NCBI RefSeq assembly: GCF_014076845.1
Contig: NZ_JACGUT010000082.1
Span: 186,001-250,000, forward strand
Direction of reading: 5' to 3'
DNA length: 64,000 nucleotides
Source: Colwellia sp. MB3u-41
Lineage (GTDB): Bacteria > Pseudomonadota > Gammaproteobacteria > Enterobacterales > Alteromonadaceae
Within the stretch, counting starts at the first letter, position 1; each line of letters begins with the position of its first letter. Below, piece after piece: positions 29,367 through 37,602 of the stretch. The notes under the pieces are model-generated. The model did not search any database, was not told the DNA's origin, and saw only the letters and a program-made list of their open reading frames with translations. The position numbers and the translations under genes are program-made.

Positions 29367-29585
29367 ATGAACATTAATCAGTGGGTTGATGAATTATTTG
29401 AAGTTTTCGATGAAGACAAAGATGGCGCGATTAGTCGTAGTGAGTTTGTTGAACTGATTGAATGCCTTTTACAAGATAAAGGCCTTCGTATGTGTGAGAG
29501 CATTTTTAACAAATTTGATGTCAATCATAACAACTCTATTTCTAAAGAAGAACTCAAAGCGATGGTTATTGAATTAGCGTTGTAA
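29367..29585 (+). CDS. Small two-EF-hand calcium-binding protein
   Basis: 72 residues, no signal peptide, so probably cytoplasmic. Two complete EF-hand loops: D15-x-D17-x-D19-G20-x-I22-x3-E26 (DEDKDGAISRSE) and D51-x-N53-x-N55-N56-x-I58-x3-E62 (DVNHNNSISKEE). Both keep all metal-ligand positions, though the second uses Asn in place of Asp. A Rho-independent terminator follows, so the gene is a single unit. The partner or target is unknown. Confidence 0.88.
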   Translation: MNINQWVDELFEVFDEDKDGAISRSEFVELIECLLQDKGLRMCESIFNKFDVNHNNSISKEELKAMVIELAL

Positions 29586-29656
29586 TGCCTATCATTAAAA
29601 ATTTATGATGAACTAAAAATTTATTCTGAAAAATAAAATAATTATTTTGTCTAATC

Positions 29657-29681
29657 AAGAGCTTACCCAAGCTCTTTTTTT
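29657..29681 (+). terminator. Rho-independent terminator after the EF-hand gene
   Basis: AAGAGCTT, loop ACCC, AAGCTCTT, then a T-run to 29681. An 8-bp perfect stem, 72 nt after the stop codon. Confidence 0.85.
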
Positions 29682-29735
29682 ATATCAAAAACTCCTTGGT
29701 CTGACCTCTTGTTTCAACTATTTTTTATGTTATTA

Positions 29736-29761
29736 TTTCAGTGTACACGTGTGCACTGAAA
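29736..29761. promoter_or_regulatory. 26-bp palindrome upstream of yqfA, FabR-operator-like
   Basis: The two 13-nt arms (TTTCAGTGTACAC and its near complement) match at 12 of 13 positions, with no spacer. The core AGTGTACACGTGTGCACT resembles the GTACA-N2-TGT operators recognised by FabR, the repressor of unsaturated fatty acid synthesis. It ends 26 nt before the yqfA ATG, so a bound repressor would overlap the promoter or leader. The palindrome is seen directly; FabR is inferred. Confidence 0.55.
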
Positions 29762-29787
29762 AGCAAAAAAACATAACAGGATAATAA

Positions 29788-30423
29788 ATGACAAGCCAAG
29801 CAAGTTACAGTAAGAATGAAGAAATCGCCAATACGTTGACTCACGCACTAGGTGCCATATTGTCTATTATTGCCTGCTACATGCTATTAACCGCCGCTAT
29901 TGTCGACAATAGTTTAATAAAAATAATTAGTTTCTCTGTATATGGTGCCAGTTTAATTTTATTGTTTAGCGCCTCAACTTTTTATCACTCTTTTCAAGAT
30001 ATTCATAAGAAAAAGCTTTTTAAATTACTTGACCATTGTGCTATCTACTTATTAATAGCCGGCACTTATACTCCATTAATGTTAATTTCATTGAATGATC
30101 AACTTGGGATGATTATGTTAATGATTATCTGGACTTTAGCCATACTGGGTGTGTTCTTTAAACTAAAGTTTGGCCACCGTTTTAAAAAAACATCCTTGAT
30201 CACCTATTTAGGTATGGGACTCATATCAATAACAATTATTGAACAGTTGAATGAAAAACTATCAAGCGAAGGGTTAACACTGCTGGCATTAGGTGGGGCT
30301 ATTTATTGTTTAGGCGTTATTTTTTATGTGCAAAAGCGGATTCACTTCAATCATGCTATTTGGCACCTGTTCGTACTAGGGGGCGCTATTTGTCATTTTT
30401 TTATGATCTACTTATACCTGTAA
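29788..30423 (+). CDS. yqfA: YqfA/hemolysin III-family membrane protein
   Basis: PAQR-like integral membrane protein; the family is implicated in membrane lipid homeostasis, and the haemolysin name is historical. 211 residues with seven predicted membrane helices. Family motifs: NTLTHALGA near the N-terminus, SASTFYHSF, LDHCAIYLLIAGTYTP, and HAIWHLFVLGGAICHFF at the end, with the conserved histidines and aspartate of a metal site. The upstream palindrome resembles a FabR operator, which fits the E. coli gene of this name. Confidence 0.88.
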   Translation: MTSQASYSKNEEIANTLTHALGAILSIIACYMLLTAAIVDNSLIKIISFSVYGASLILLFSASTFYHSFQDIHKKKLFKLLDHCAIYLLIAGTYTPLMLISLNDQLGMIMLMIIWTLAILGVFFKLKFGHRFKKTSLITYLGMGLISITIIEQLNEKLSSEGLTLLALGGAIYCLGVIFYVQKRIHFNHAIWHLFVLGGAICHFFMIYLYL

Positions 30424-30530
30424 GCATAAAGACGAGTTGCTGTTCGCCCATAACTATTGATTATAAAAGTAGATAATTGATCAAATATATACAATGAATG
30501 AATTTTTACGTAACACCAACGTAAAGTTGA

Positions 30531-31721
30531 CTATACCGGTTTATCAACAAAGCGTTGTAATGACTGTAATATCACAGGAAAGTTTTCCCCGCCAAGTCCT
30601 AAACGAAAATAAGACCCTGATAGCCCAAATAAACAGGCTGGATAAACGAATATTCCTGTTTGCTCGGCAAGTATTTCAGCCCAGTTAAGTATCGGTATTT
30701 CGGTATGACATTTAACTAATGTCAGTAAACCTGCTTGCGGAGGATGCCAACTAAAATATGCATTGTTTTTTTCGATAAACAACTGAAATAAAGTAATATT
30801 TTTTTTGATAATAGCATTATTTTTTATAATTATTTTTTGATAGTTTTCCAGAGCAATTTCTGCCAATTTTTCATCTACAATAGAGGTGCAGATCGACCCT
30901 TGTGCTTTTACTGCTAAGAGTTTTTTCAAAAAAGACTTACTTTGAGATATTGCCCAGCCGATACGAAGACCCGCCAAGCCAAAGCTCTTTGATAACACCG
31001 ACACAACAATAGCGCGATCATAATCTAAATAGCGATGGGATAAGTCAATATTATTATAGTTACTCGCTTGGGATACATCGTCAGCTAAAAGGTAGCAATT
31101 GAATTGCTTTGCTATCGCTAAAATTTGCTCAGCGAATTTAGTCTCTATTACGCTACCGGTTGGATTATGTGGTGAATTGAGGACAATTAATCGAGTCTTT
31201 TCGTTTACTAAGGCTAAAAGTTCTTGCTGATTAATCTGCCAGCTTTGTTGAAAGTCAACCGTTAGGCACCTGACAGTTATTCCCATCTGCTCTGCCATTG
31301 TGACTAAAGAGGGATAACACGGTGTGATCACCACAATTTCAATGGCTGATTGTTGCTCAACACTATTACAGTTTGTTATTTCATCTTCAAGCAGTACTGT
31401 TTGATAAATAGCAGACAACGCTTCTTGGGCACCACAAAAGGTTAAAACATTGTCAGCCGAGAGTTCCGCTTGATGATGATTATAATCTTGATGAAAAGCA
31501 GCAATAAGTGATCGTAAACGGTGGCTTCCATTTATCGACGCATAAGATAACGCCTGATCACCCAGCAATACTTCGAGGCTAGTTTCACCTAAAAGACAAA
31601 GCTGGGCAACAGATAAACTTTGCCCACAAGAGTTGCTCAAATTGTGTTCTATAGTCACTTTTTGATTGCTCGCTAGGCGTTGACCAAAAGCAATATGTGC
31701 CGGTAAAAGGTTCTTCATCAT
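30531..31721 (-). CDS. ovoB: Probable OvoB, PLP-dependent 5-histidylcysteine sulfoxide lyase
   Basis: In ovothiol synthesis the PLP lyase OvoB cleaves 5-histidylcysteine sulfoxide to 5-thiohistidine. This 396-residue fold-type I aminotransferase-like protein has the PLP lysine at 245 in SVLSKSFGLAGLRIGW. It also has NSPHNPTGS at 183-190 and LADDVSQA with the PLP-binding Asp. Its ATG directly abuts the ovoA stop. Alone it could only be called a class I/II aminotransferase; the OvoB call rests on position. Confidence 0.78.
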   Translation of the reverse strand: MMKNLLPAHIAFGQRLASNQKVTIEHNLSNSCGQSLSVAQLCLLGETSLEVLLGDQALSYASINGSHRLRSLIAAFHQDYNHHQAELSADNVLTFCGAQEALSAIYQTVLLEDEITNCNSVEQQSAIEIVVITPCYPSLVTMAEQMGITVRCLTVDFQQSWQINQQELLALVNEKTRLIVLNSPHNPTGSVIETKFAEQILAIAKQFNCYLLADDVSQASNYNNIDLSHRYLDYDRAIVVSVLSKSFGLAGLRIGWAISQSKSFLKKLLAVKAQGSICTSIVDEKLAEIALENYQKIIIKNNAIIKKNITLFQLFIEKNNAYFSWHPPQAGLLTLVKCHTEIPILNWAEILAEQTGIFVYPACLFGLSGSYFRLGLGGENFPVILQSLQRFVDKPV

Positions 31722-33857
31722 TTACGACTTTTTACGCTGCCAAACTGACATTTCCGTGGTTGTCACCGTATAAGTACATTGGTTTTTCTTAATCACTCTC
31801 GTTAAGGGCTGTGCACCTAAAAAGCAAAAATCTTCCGCTAGCTTTTCTTGTAAGCCATCAAAACCAATAACATTTTCACCATTGACTTTCAGTCCGCCTA
31901 ACCAACTTTCTTTTTCAGTATATTGCGTTGTGTACTGATGATCTGTTAATACAAACAATAAACCTTGCTCATTCAATCGCTGTGATAGTGTGGCTAACAA
32001 CTGTTTAGGCTGATAACTTTTTTCTAAAGCATGTTCCACTAAAATAGCATCATAGCCATTAAACATCGGCTTTAAATTACTGGCATCACCTTGGCTAAAT
32101 AAAATATTTTCAGCAAAGCCTTCCAACGCTAACGTCTTAAGTGACACTTCATGAAAACTCTGTATATCACCTGAAATAACGTTAGTGTAACGGAGTGTTT
32201 TTTGTTGTTGAAGTTGCACACCGTATTGAATATAACGGGCAGAAAAATCTACGGCGTCAATATGCTGGAAGTGTTCAGATAACTCAAAAGCAGTGCGGCC
32301 AACACTACAGCCTACATGCAATAATTTGTTGGTATTAGTCGCCAGTTCTTTGACTTTGCTTAATAGCAATTGACCCACTTGTTGTGAGTAATTAGCAATA
32401 CTTAAATGTTCTTCACCGTAATGGCTTTCAAGTTGCTGACATACTTCAATATCAGTTTCATAACAATTAACCGGTGTTAATGGTATTTTACCGTCAGTGT
32501 TTTCAACGTAACGAAAACCCGCATGCTGAGTAAAATGACGTCTAAAAGCATAACGAGACGATTGAATAGTCTCGTTGCCTGTTGAGATCCATGACCCACC
32601 TTTAATTAGGTTATGTTTTCCATCAAAAGTGGGTGTAGAGAAATCGTCATAAAGTGGATGAACTTTAAATCCCTCATAACCATCAATTGCAGACTCACTC
32701 CATTGCCAAACATTACCCGTAACATCATAAAACTTTCCGGCTGAAAACTCATCAACAGGGCATGACGAAGCATAGTGGGCTAAGTTGATATTCCCTGATG
32801 GGGCTTGCTCATTCCCTTGATTATCACTGGTACCTTCTCGTAAGCAATGCCACTGAGCTTCGGTAGGCATAGCAATGTTTAACGTTGTTTGCTCACTTTT
32901 CCACTGGCAAAAAGCTTTTGCTTCTAAGTAGTTAACTTCTGCAGGCCAATTTAAAGGTAAAGGAATCTCGTTAAGTAAATTACGTTGCAAGTATTCTCCA
33001 CTGTTATTGCGCCAAAAACGTGGCATCTCAGCTTTAGTAAAGCTTAACCATTTTTGACCTTCCTCAGTCCAATAATGAGGTTTTTTATAACCACCTGCGT
33101 CGATAAAAACTAAAAACTCTTGATTAGAAACTAAATATTTAGAGGCTGAAAACGCACTAACATCAACTGATAATTCACCATATTCGTTATCCCAGCCATA
33201 AGTTTCATCACTTAATTTTTTACCTAAAATAACAGATTGTTCAGCAACCGCTAATAATTCATTATTAGGTGCCGCAGAATAATGAGTACAGCTTGCCCAT
33301 TGGCTAGCTGTCTCCGTTGGCGGTGTTAAGCAATTTAATGGCAGCATACGCATGATCACCGATGATGTTTCTAGATGTATGCGTTCATGCTCACAGCCCA
33401 TCAGTATTACCCAAGCTAATGAGTCTTGTTTAATGGGTAAACTTAGTTCCATCGTATCAATGAGGTTATTAACCAAAGCGAAAACTTGCTGGCGGTATTC
33501 TCTTACTTCATCAACATTAGGCCAGTCGTAATGCTCACTGTTAAGATCATCCCAGCTCATTTCATCAACACCAACAGCGCAAACGGCTTCTAACTTGGTA
33601 TTAACGCGCTTATTAATGTATTTACCCAAGAGTAATTTATTAATAAAGAAGGTAGCCGTATGGCCAAAATAAAAAATAAGGGGGTGGCGTAATGTCTCAG
33701 GCCGCAAATAGTATGCTTGGTCGTTATTGATTAAAGCAAATAACGACTCGTAGGTCGTCCATGTATTATGAAAGTAACTTTTCAGCTCTGCGCGCTTATC
33801 ATCTATAGATAAACCATTAAGCTGAGGGGTAATATTTTGATTATTAATAAGAGTCAT
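31722..33857 (-). CDS. ovoA: OvoA, 5-histidylcysteine sulfoxide synthase / 5-thiohistidine N-methyltransferase
   Basis: Joins cysteine to C5 of histidine with oxygen, and after lyase action N-methylates 5-thiohistidine to ovothiol A. 711 residues, three domains. A DinB-like N-terminus (about 20-190) carries the iron ligands His66 (FGHTATF), His157 and His161 (CEHERIHLE). A formylglycine-generating-enzyme-like domain (about 205-460) contains DVTGNVWQWSES and GGSWISTGNE. A SAM methyltransferase (about 480-711) contains LLHVGCSVGRTAFEL. The C-terminal methyltransferase separates it from EgtB. It lies 18 nt after the glutamine-synthetase-like gene. Confidence 0.92.
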   Translation of the reverse strand: MTLINNQNITPQLNGLSIDDKRAELKSYFHNTWTTYESLFALINNDQAYYLRPETLRHPLIFYFGHTATFFINKLLLGKYINKRVNTKLEAVCAVGVDEMSWDDLNSEHYDWPNVDEVREYRQQVFALVNNLIDTMELSLPIKQDSLAWVILMGCEHERIHLETSSVIMRMLPLNCLTPPTETASQWASCTHYSAAPNNELLAVAEQSVILGKKLSDETYGWDNEYGELSVDVSAFSASKYLVSNQEFLVFIDAGGYKKPHYWTEEGQKWLSFTKAEMPRFWRNNSGEYLQRNLLNEIPLPLNWPAEVNYLEAKAFCQWKSEQTTLNIAMPTEAQWHCLREGTSDNQGNEQAPSGNINLAHYASSCPVDEFSAGKFYDVTGNVWQWSESAIDGYEGFKVHPLYDDFSTPTFDGKHNLIKGGSWISTGNETIQSSRYAFRRHFTQHAGFRYVENTDGKIPLTPVNCYETDIEVCQQLESHYGEEHLSIANYSQQVGQLLLSKVKELATNTNKLLHVGCSVGRTAFELSEHFQHIDAVDFSARYIQYGVQLQQQKTLRYTNVISGDIQSFHEVSLKTLALEGFAENILFSQGDASNLKPMFNGYDAILVEHALEKSYQPKQLLATLSQRLNEQGLLFVLTDHQYTTQYTEKESWLGGLKVNGENVIGFDGLQEKLAEDFCFLGAQPLTRVIKKNQCTYTVTTTEMSVWQRKKS

Positions 33858-33875
33858 ATTTTATTTTTAAATTAA

Positions 33876-35012
33876 TTATAATGTATGAGTGAGAATAAGT
33901 TTCTGTTGGTATGGCGCTAAAATCATTTGCTTTATTTTATCACCTAATAATAACTGCTCTGACATCTGTTCACCACATGAACGAGTAAATATCTTATTTA
34001 AACGTTCACTAAACCAGTGATCATTATCAAATAAGGATATTGCACCTACGCATTTTGTCAAAGTATTATCATGCAATGATGAAGGTAAATTTTGCTGATG
34101 AACTTCTTTACGGAGCAATCTTCTGCAGTTATCAGTGTTATATACTTCAAGTGCATCAATTAAGTTCAATAAAGAATAAATAATATTAAAATAAGCATTA
34201 TATTGCAGACTTGAAGCGCCAATCCTATGTTCGATACGCGCGGTTTTTTGCCAATTGTGCTGCTTAACTAAGACTTTATTATTATGATCATAAAGTAAGG
34301 GTTCTTCGCCCATAGCCTGATTATGTTTTCCTACTTCTTTGTACAAAGCAATACTGCCCTGGTGCCCACCTGAAATATCGATAGGTGAACATAACTCAGC
34401 CGCTAAGCCATATTTACTTTTTAATGCTAAACGCTCAAAAGCTTCTTCTTCAGGTAAATATATTAAACAACAGTTTAAACTCGTATCAAGAAAACATTGC
34501 TGCAAATACTCACCAAACCCGCGTTCAACAATAATGTTTTTACCTTCGCTATCAAGTGCACTAATATTCATTTGTACTGCATTAGGAATGTGTACAGCAC
34601 GTGTTTCAGTGGTGAATATATCGCCGCTACCACTGGCTAACTTACCTTTGTCCCCAGACCATACAACCGGTTTAATTAATGTTGTACTGATACCTTGTTC
34701 AGCAAATAGTCGCGGTAAAAACTTTATTGCTTGGCTTAAATTATCCGCTTCTTTTAAAGGTGACTGGCCGTTAAATAAAGAAACATACTCCCACTGACTA
34801 TTCCAATACTCAGGCACTAATTCGCCATCAATTCCTGCACGAACTAACTGGCGATTAATTCTTTGGTAGTCCAATGAGAATTTTTCTATTTTACTGTCGA
34901 ATTGATAACAACCTTCTAATTCAAAATGAATTACGGGGGTAAAACCAAGCTGTTTTATATAACTTTGTAATAAGAGAATAGCTTGAACAGTTAATGGTGT
35001 TGTATTATTCAT
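33876..35012 (-). CDS. Glutamine synthetase-like catalytic-barrel protein in the ovothiol operon
   Basis: 378 residues from the ATG ending at 35012 (MNNTTPLTVQ); the open frame runs to 35141 inside the previous gene. I align it by eye to the C-terminal barrel of glutamine synthetase. FELEG (E31, E33) fits the first metal pair; PEYWNSQWEY (E68, E75) fits the EVATAGQNE region; KEADNLSQAIKFL, STTLIKP (K114), SGSG at 127-130 and RIEHRIG (259-265) also fit. The histidine expected after GSG is missing. The N-terminal beta-grasp domain that completes the active site in glutamine synthetase is absent. Function unknown; an ATP-dependent gamma-glutamyl or amide ligase is one inference. It precedes ovoA by 18 nt. 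Confidence 0.6.
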   Translation of the reverse strand: MNNTTPLTVQAILLLQSYIKQLGFTPVIHFELEGCYQFDSKIEKFSLDYQRINRQLVRAGIDGELVPEYWNSQWEYVSLFNGQSPLKEADNLSQAIKFLPRLFAEQGISTTLIKPVVWSGDKGKLASGSGDIFTTETRAVHIPNAVQMNISALDSEGKNIIVERGFGEYLQQCFLDTSLNCCLIYLPEEEAFERLALKSKYGLAAELCSPIDISGGHQGSIALYKEVGKHNQAMGEEPLLYDHNNKVLVKQHNWQKTARIEHRIGASSLQYNAYFNIIYSLLNLIDALEVYNTDNCRRLLRKEVHQQNLPSSLHDNTLTKCVGAISLFDNDHWFSERLNKIFTRSCGEQMSEQLLLGDKIKQMILAPYQQKLILTHTL

Positions 35013-35028
35013 AAGAGGTAATGGCTTT

Positions 35029-36921
35029 CTATTGATATATAACCACATTGTTTTTACCGTTATGCTTTGCCTGATAAAGGGCAGCATCGGCATGTAGGTA
35101 TAATGCTTCGCTCGTAGGGCTAATTGGGGACAAGGAAGCAATACCGATACTCACCGTAATTTGCAACCCTAGATTTTCTGTAAAAACTTGCTGTCTAATT
35201 TTTTTCAAAAGTCGTTCAGCAATTACTTTACATTGCTTTTCATCAGTCCGTGGTAGAATACATAAAAACTCTTCTCCCCCAATACGACCAATGACATCTT
35301 CAGTACGAAACACATCATGGCAAAGATCAGCTAATTTTTTAATAACTGAATCGCCAACCGGGTGGCCAAATTTATCATTGACACTTTTAAAGTCATCAAT
35401 ATCAAACAAAATAACCGATAATTTTGTTTTTTCAACAAAAACATCTTTACAGTAATTTGATAAATATTCGAAAATATAGCGACGGTTATATAAATTTGAT
35501 AAAGGGTCTTTAATGGATATAGCATACATTTTTTTATTATTTTTATATTGAATGGTTATCACCGTAATAACAATTACACCGCCACATAGAATAAATATCA
35601 ATAAATAAATATTCTGTTGTTTTTGTTGATTAAGTGACTCATTTTCTAACATAGAAACTTTTTCTCGTTGTTGAGTCAGTGCATTTTCAATGTACATTCG
35701 CTCGTTTTCCATTGCTGCACGAGCGCTCGTTAAGCGCATGCTAGAATTTTTCACCAGTAATTTGTTATATTGTTGATAATACTGTCGAGATAATTGAAAC
35801 GCTTCACTGTCATTATTTCTTGCATGAGCAAGCTCTGAGCCAAGCTTTATTACTTCAAGTTGCCATTTAGTTCCTACCAATTCAGGCAACGACATAAATA
35901 TATTTTCAGCTTTAGTCAACGATGCTTGAGCTTGTTCCAGTTTACCTAATTGAATAAAACAATGAACTTGTTGCTTGTATAGCTCAGCGTTATAGTCAAT
36001 TAATCCATTGAGTGTTAATGCGCGATTAATAACAGTGATGGCTTGTAAACAATCGCCTTTTTCAGCAAGTGTCATGCCTAAACCATAGGCAGAGAAAAAA
36101 GAAATCTCGGTATTAGGAGTATAAGCAATTTTTTTTTGATAAAGCTCAAAATACTGAATCGCTTGATCATATTTTTGCCAGTAACGATAAGTTGCAGCGA
36201 TACCATAAATAGCCTCTGATACATGTGCGGGATAATTTAAACGTTCATAAGTATTTAGCGCTTTTTGATAATATTCAATCGACTTTTCATAATCATCTAA
36301 ATAACCATAAATAGCACCGTAAGTTTCATTGATGACGGCAATCAGAAAATATTCTTTTAATGCATAAGCTTCCAAATAAGCTTCCTGCATTTCATTTAAC
36401 GACAACTCATAAAGTTCAGTGATACTTTTTGTATAAGCAAGCTCTTGCTTAGCAATAATGAATAGATAGGTTAAGTTGCTTTTCTTAGCTATAGTCATCG
36501 CTTTACGAAGAATAAGTACAGAATTAGCATACTGCGCATCTCGGCGATAAATAAGACCTTGGTAAATATAAAGACTACTTTGAATTTTGAGTGGTGTATT
36601 AGCATCAATAAGTGCAATGGCTTGGGTAACCGTTTGATTAAAATCTTTATAGAAGTAAAGTAAATTTTCTGCTTGCGCCTTGCGTAATAACCACCAAATT
36701 TGGTGTAACTTAGGCATATCAGAAAAAACATTTTCTAAGGCTAATAATTTTTGATATGTCTGCAAAGGCCGTCGGCGTATTTCATCATCCATGTCTAGCT
36801 GGCTAAATGGCACATCGACTTGGGCTACTGATAACCTATTGTTATCTGCCAGCGATTGACCACATAGAGAGGCAAACATAATAAAGGCAAACGAAAGAAA
36901 TCGACAACAATCAAACTTCAT
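35029..36921 (-). CDS. TPR-containing membrane diguanylate cyclase
   Basis: Makes cyclic di-GMP from two GTP. 630 residues: signal peptide (about 1-25), tetratricopeptide-type helical repeats in the periplasm (about 45-400; for example AIYGYLDDYEKSIEYYQKAL), a coiled coil, one membrane helix (about 438-458), then the GGDEF domain. The active site is GGEEF at 548-552 and should be active. An RxxD product-inhibition site, RTED at 539-542, sits five residues before it. The TPR region suggests a peptide or protein signal. Its stop lies 16 nt before the glutamine-synthetase-like gene. Confidence 0.9.
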   Translation of the reverse strand: MKFDCCRFLSFAFIMFASLCGQSLADNNRLSVAQVDVPFSQLDMDDEIRRRPLQTYQKLLALENVFSDMPKLHQIWWLLRKAQAENLLYFYKDFNQTVTQAIALIDANTPLKIQSSLYIYQGLIYRRDAQYANSVLILRKAMTIAKKSNLTYLFIIAKQELAYTKSITELYELSLNEMQEAYLEAYALKEYFLIAVINETYGAIYGYLDDYEKSIEYYQKALNTYERLNYPAHVSEAIYGIAATYRYWQKYDQAIQYFELYQKKIAYTPNTEISFFSAYGLGMTLAEKGDCLQAITVINRALTLNGLIDYNAELYKQQVHCFIQLGKLEQAQASLTKAENIFMSLPELVGTKWQLEVIKLGSELAHARNNDSEAFQLSRQYYQQYNKLLVKNSSMRLTSARAAMENERMYIENALTQQREKVSMLENESLNQQKQQNIYLLIFILCGGVIVITVITIQYKNNKKMYAISIKDPLSNLYNRRYIFEYLSNYCKDVFVEKTKLSVILFDIDDFKSVNDKFGHPVGDSVIKKLADLCHDVFRTEDVIGRIGGEEFLCILPRTDEKQCKVIAERLLKKIRQQVFTENLGLQITVSIGIASLSPISPTSEALYLHADAALYQAKHNGKNNVVIYQ

Positions 36922-37050
36922 GACACATCCGTGATCAATGATATTTTTATATCTGTTACATAATTTAACTTTAGCATAACCATTTTTTTAAAACGAGTTA
37001 AAGCAATTTATTTGCATGAGCATTAATATAGTAAACGATAACGCTGCAAA

Positions 37051-37278
37051 TTAATCATTGTAGAGTTTGTTAAAATCGCTTAATTTGAAACCTTGCAGGT
37101 ATTGCTCGCCAACCTTTATTACTGGCACAGATCTAAAGTTTGCTCGGCGAAACTCTTTTTGTCCCGCCGCCGTTTTTACATTACATAAACGATATGAAAT
37201 GTTATTTTTTTCAAAGTACGTTTTCGCCATAACACAATGCGGACAGTTGCTCATACTATATAAAACAATTTTTTTCAC
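37051..37278 (-). CDS. Small glutaredoxin-like protein
   Basis: 75-residue dithiol glutaredoxin or NrdH-type protein. The active site is C-P-H-C in SNCPHCVMAKTYF (residues 12-15), with the cis-proline segment RSVPVIKVGEQYLQGF. It lies 129 nt upstream of the diguanylate cyclase and the ovothiol genes on the same strand. Co-transcription is possible but the gap is larger than within that block. No ribonucleotide reductase gene is near, so an NrdH role is not supported by context. Confidence 0.85.
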   Translation of the reverse strand: MKKIVLYSMSNCPHCVMAKTYFEKNNISYRLCNVKTAAGQKEFRRANFRSVPVIKVGEQYLQGFKLSDFNKLYND

Positions 37279-37602
37279 GAGGTTAAATTCCTTTATGGTT
37301 GATGCAAAGGGTTATTATCAATAACACGATTTTTGAAAGCATACTCTTGATACGTTTTTTGACTACTGTACTTGCAAGTTTACATCAATTGACCTTAAAA
37401 AAAACACTCACAATTAATGCTCAGGTAGTTTTACTTGTTCGTCATACCCCATTCTCTTTATAAAGGGGTAAGTATTACAGACACTTTAATTATCGTACCA
37501 CCAATAATAGGGGGAGTGGCCACTTATCATTAGCGAGTTATAAATCTTTCAGTTATGATAAAAGTACCGGTAAAACGTTAACCAATAGAAAGAGTAATAG
37601 AC
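37279..37602. other. Divergent intergenic region between the glutaredoxin and cytochrome b561-type genes
   Basis: It should contain two divergent promoters. Visible structure is limited to TACCCC/GGGGTA separated by 14 nt (37445-37470) and a short AGTGGCCACT palindrome near 37516. Neither is strong enough to name a regulator. No credible ORF. Confidence 0.3.

Noticed and set aside
34339-34797. 152-codon ORF on the plus strand opposite the glutamine-synthetase-like gene
   Set aside because: It lies wholly inside a well-packed operon gene on the other strand, has no ribosome site I could see, and its sequence looks like an antisense translation.
37445-37470. TACCCC / GGGGTA hairpin upstream of the cytochrome b561-type gene
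   Set aside because: Only six base pairs with a 14-nt loop; likely chance.
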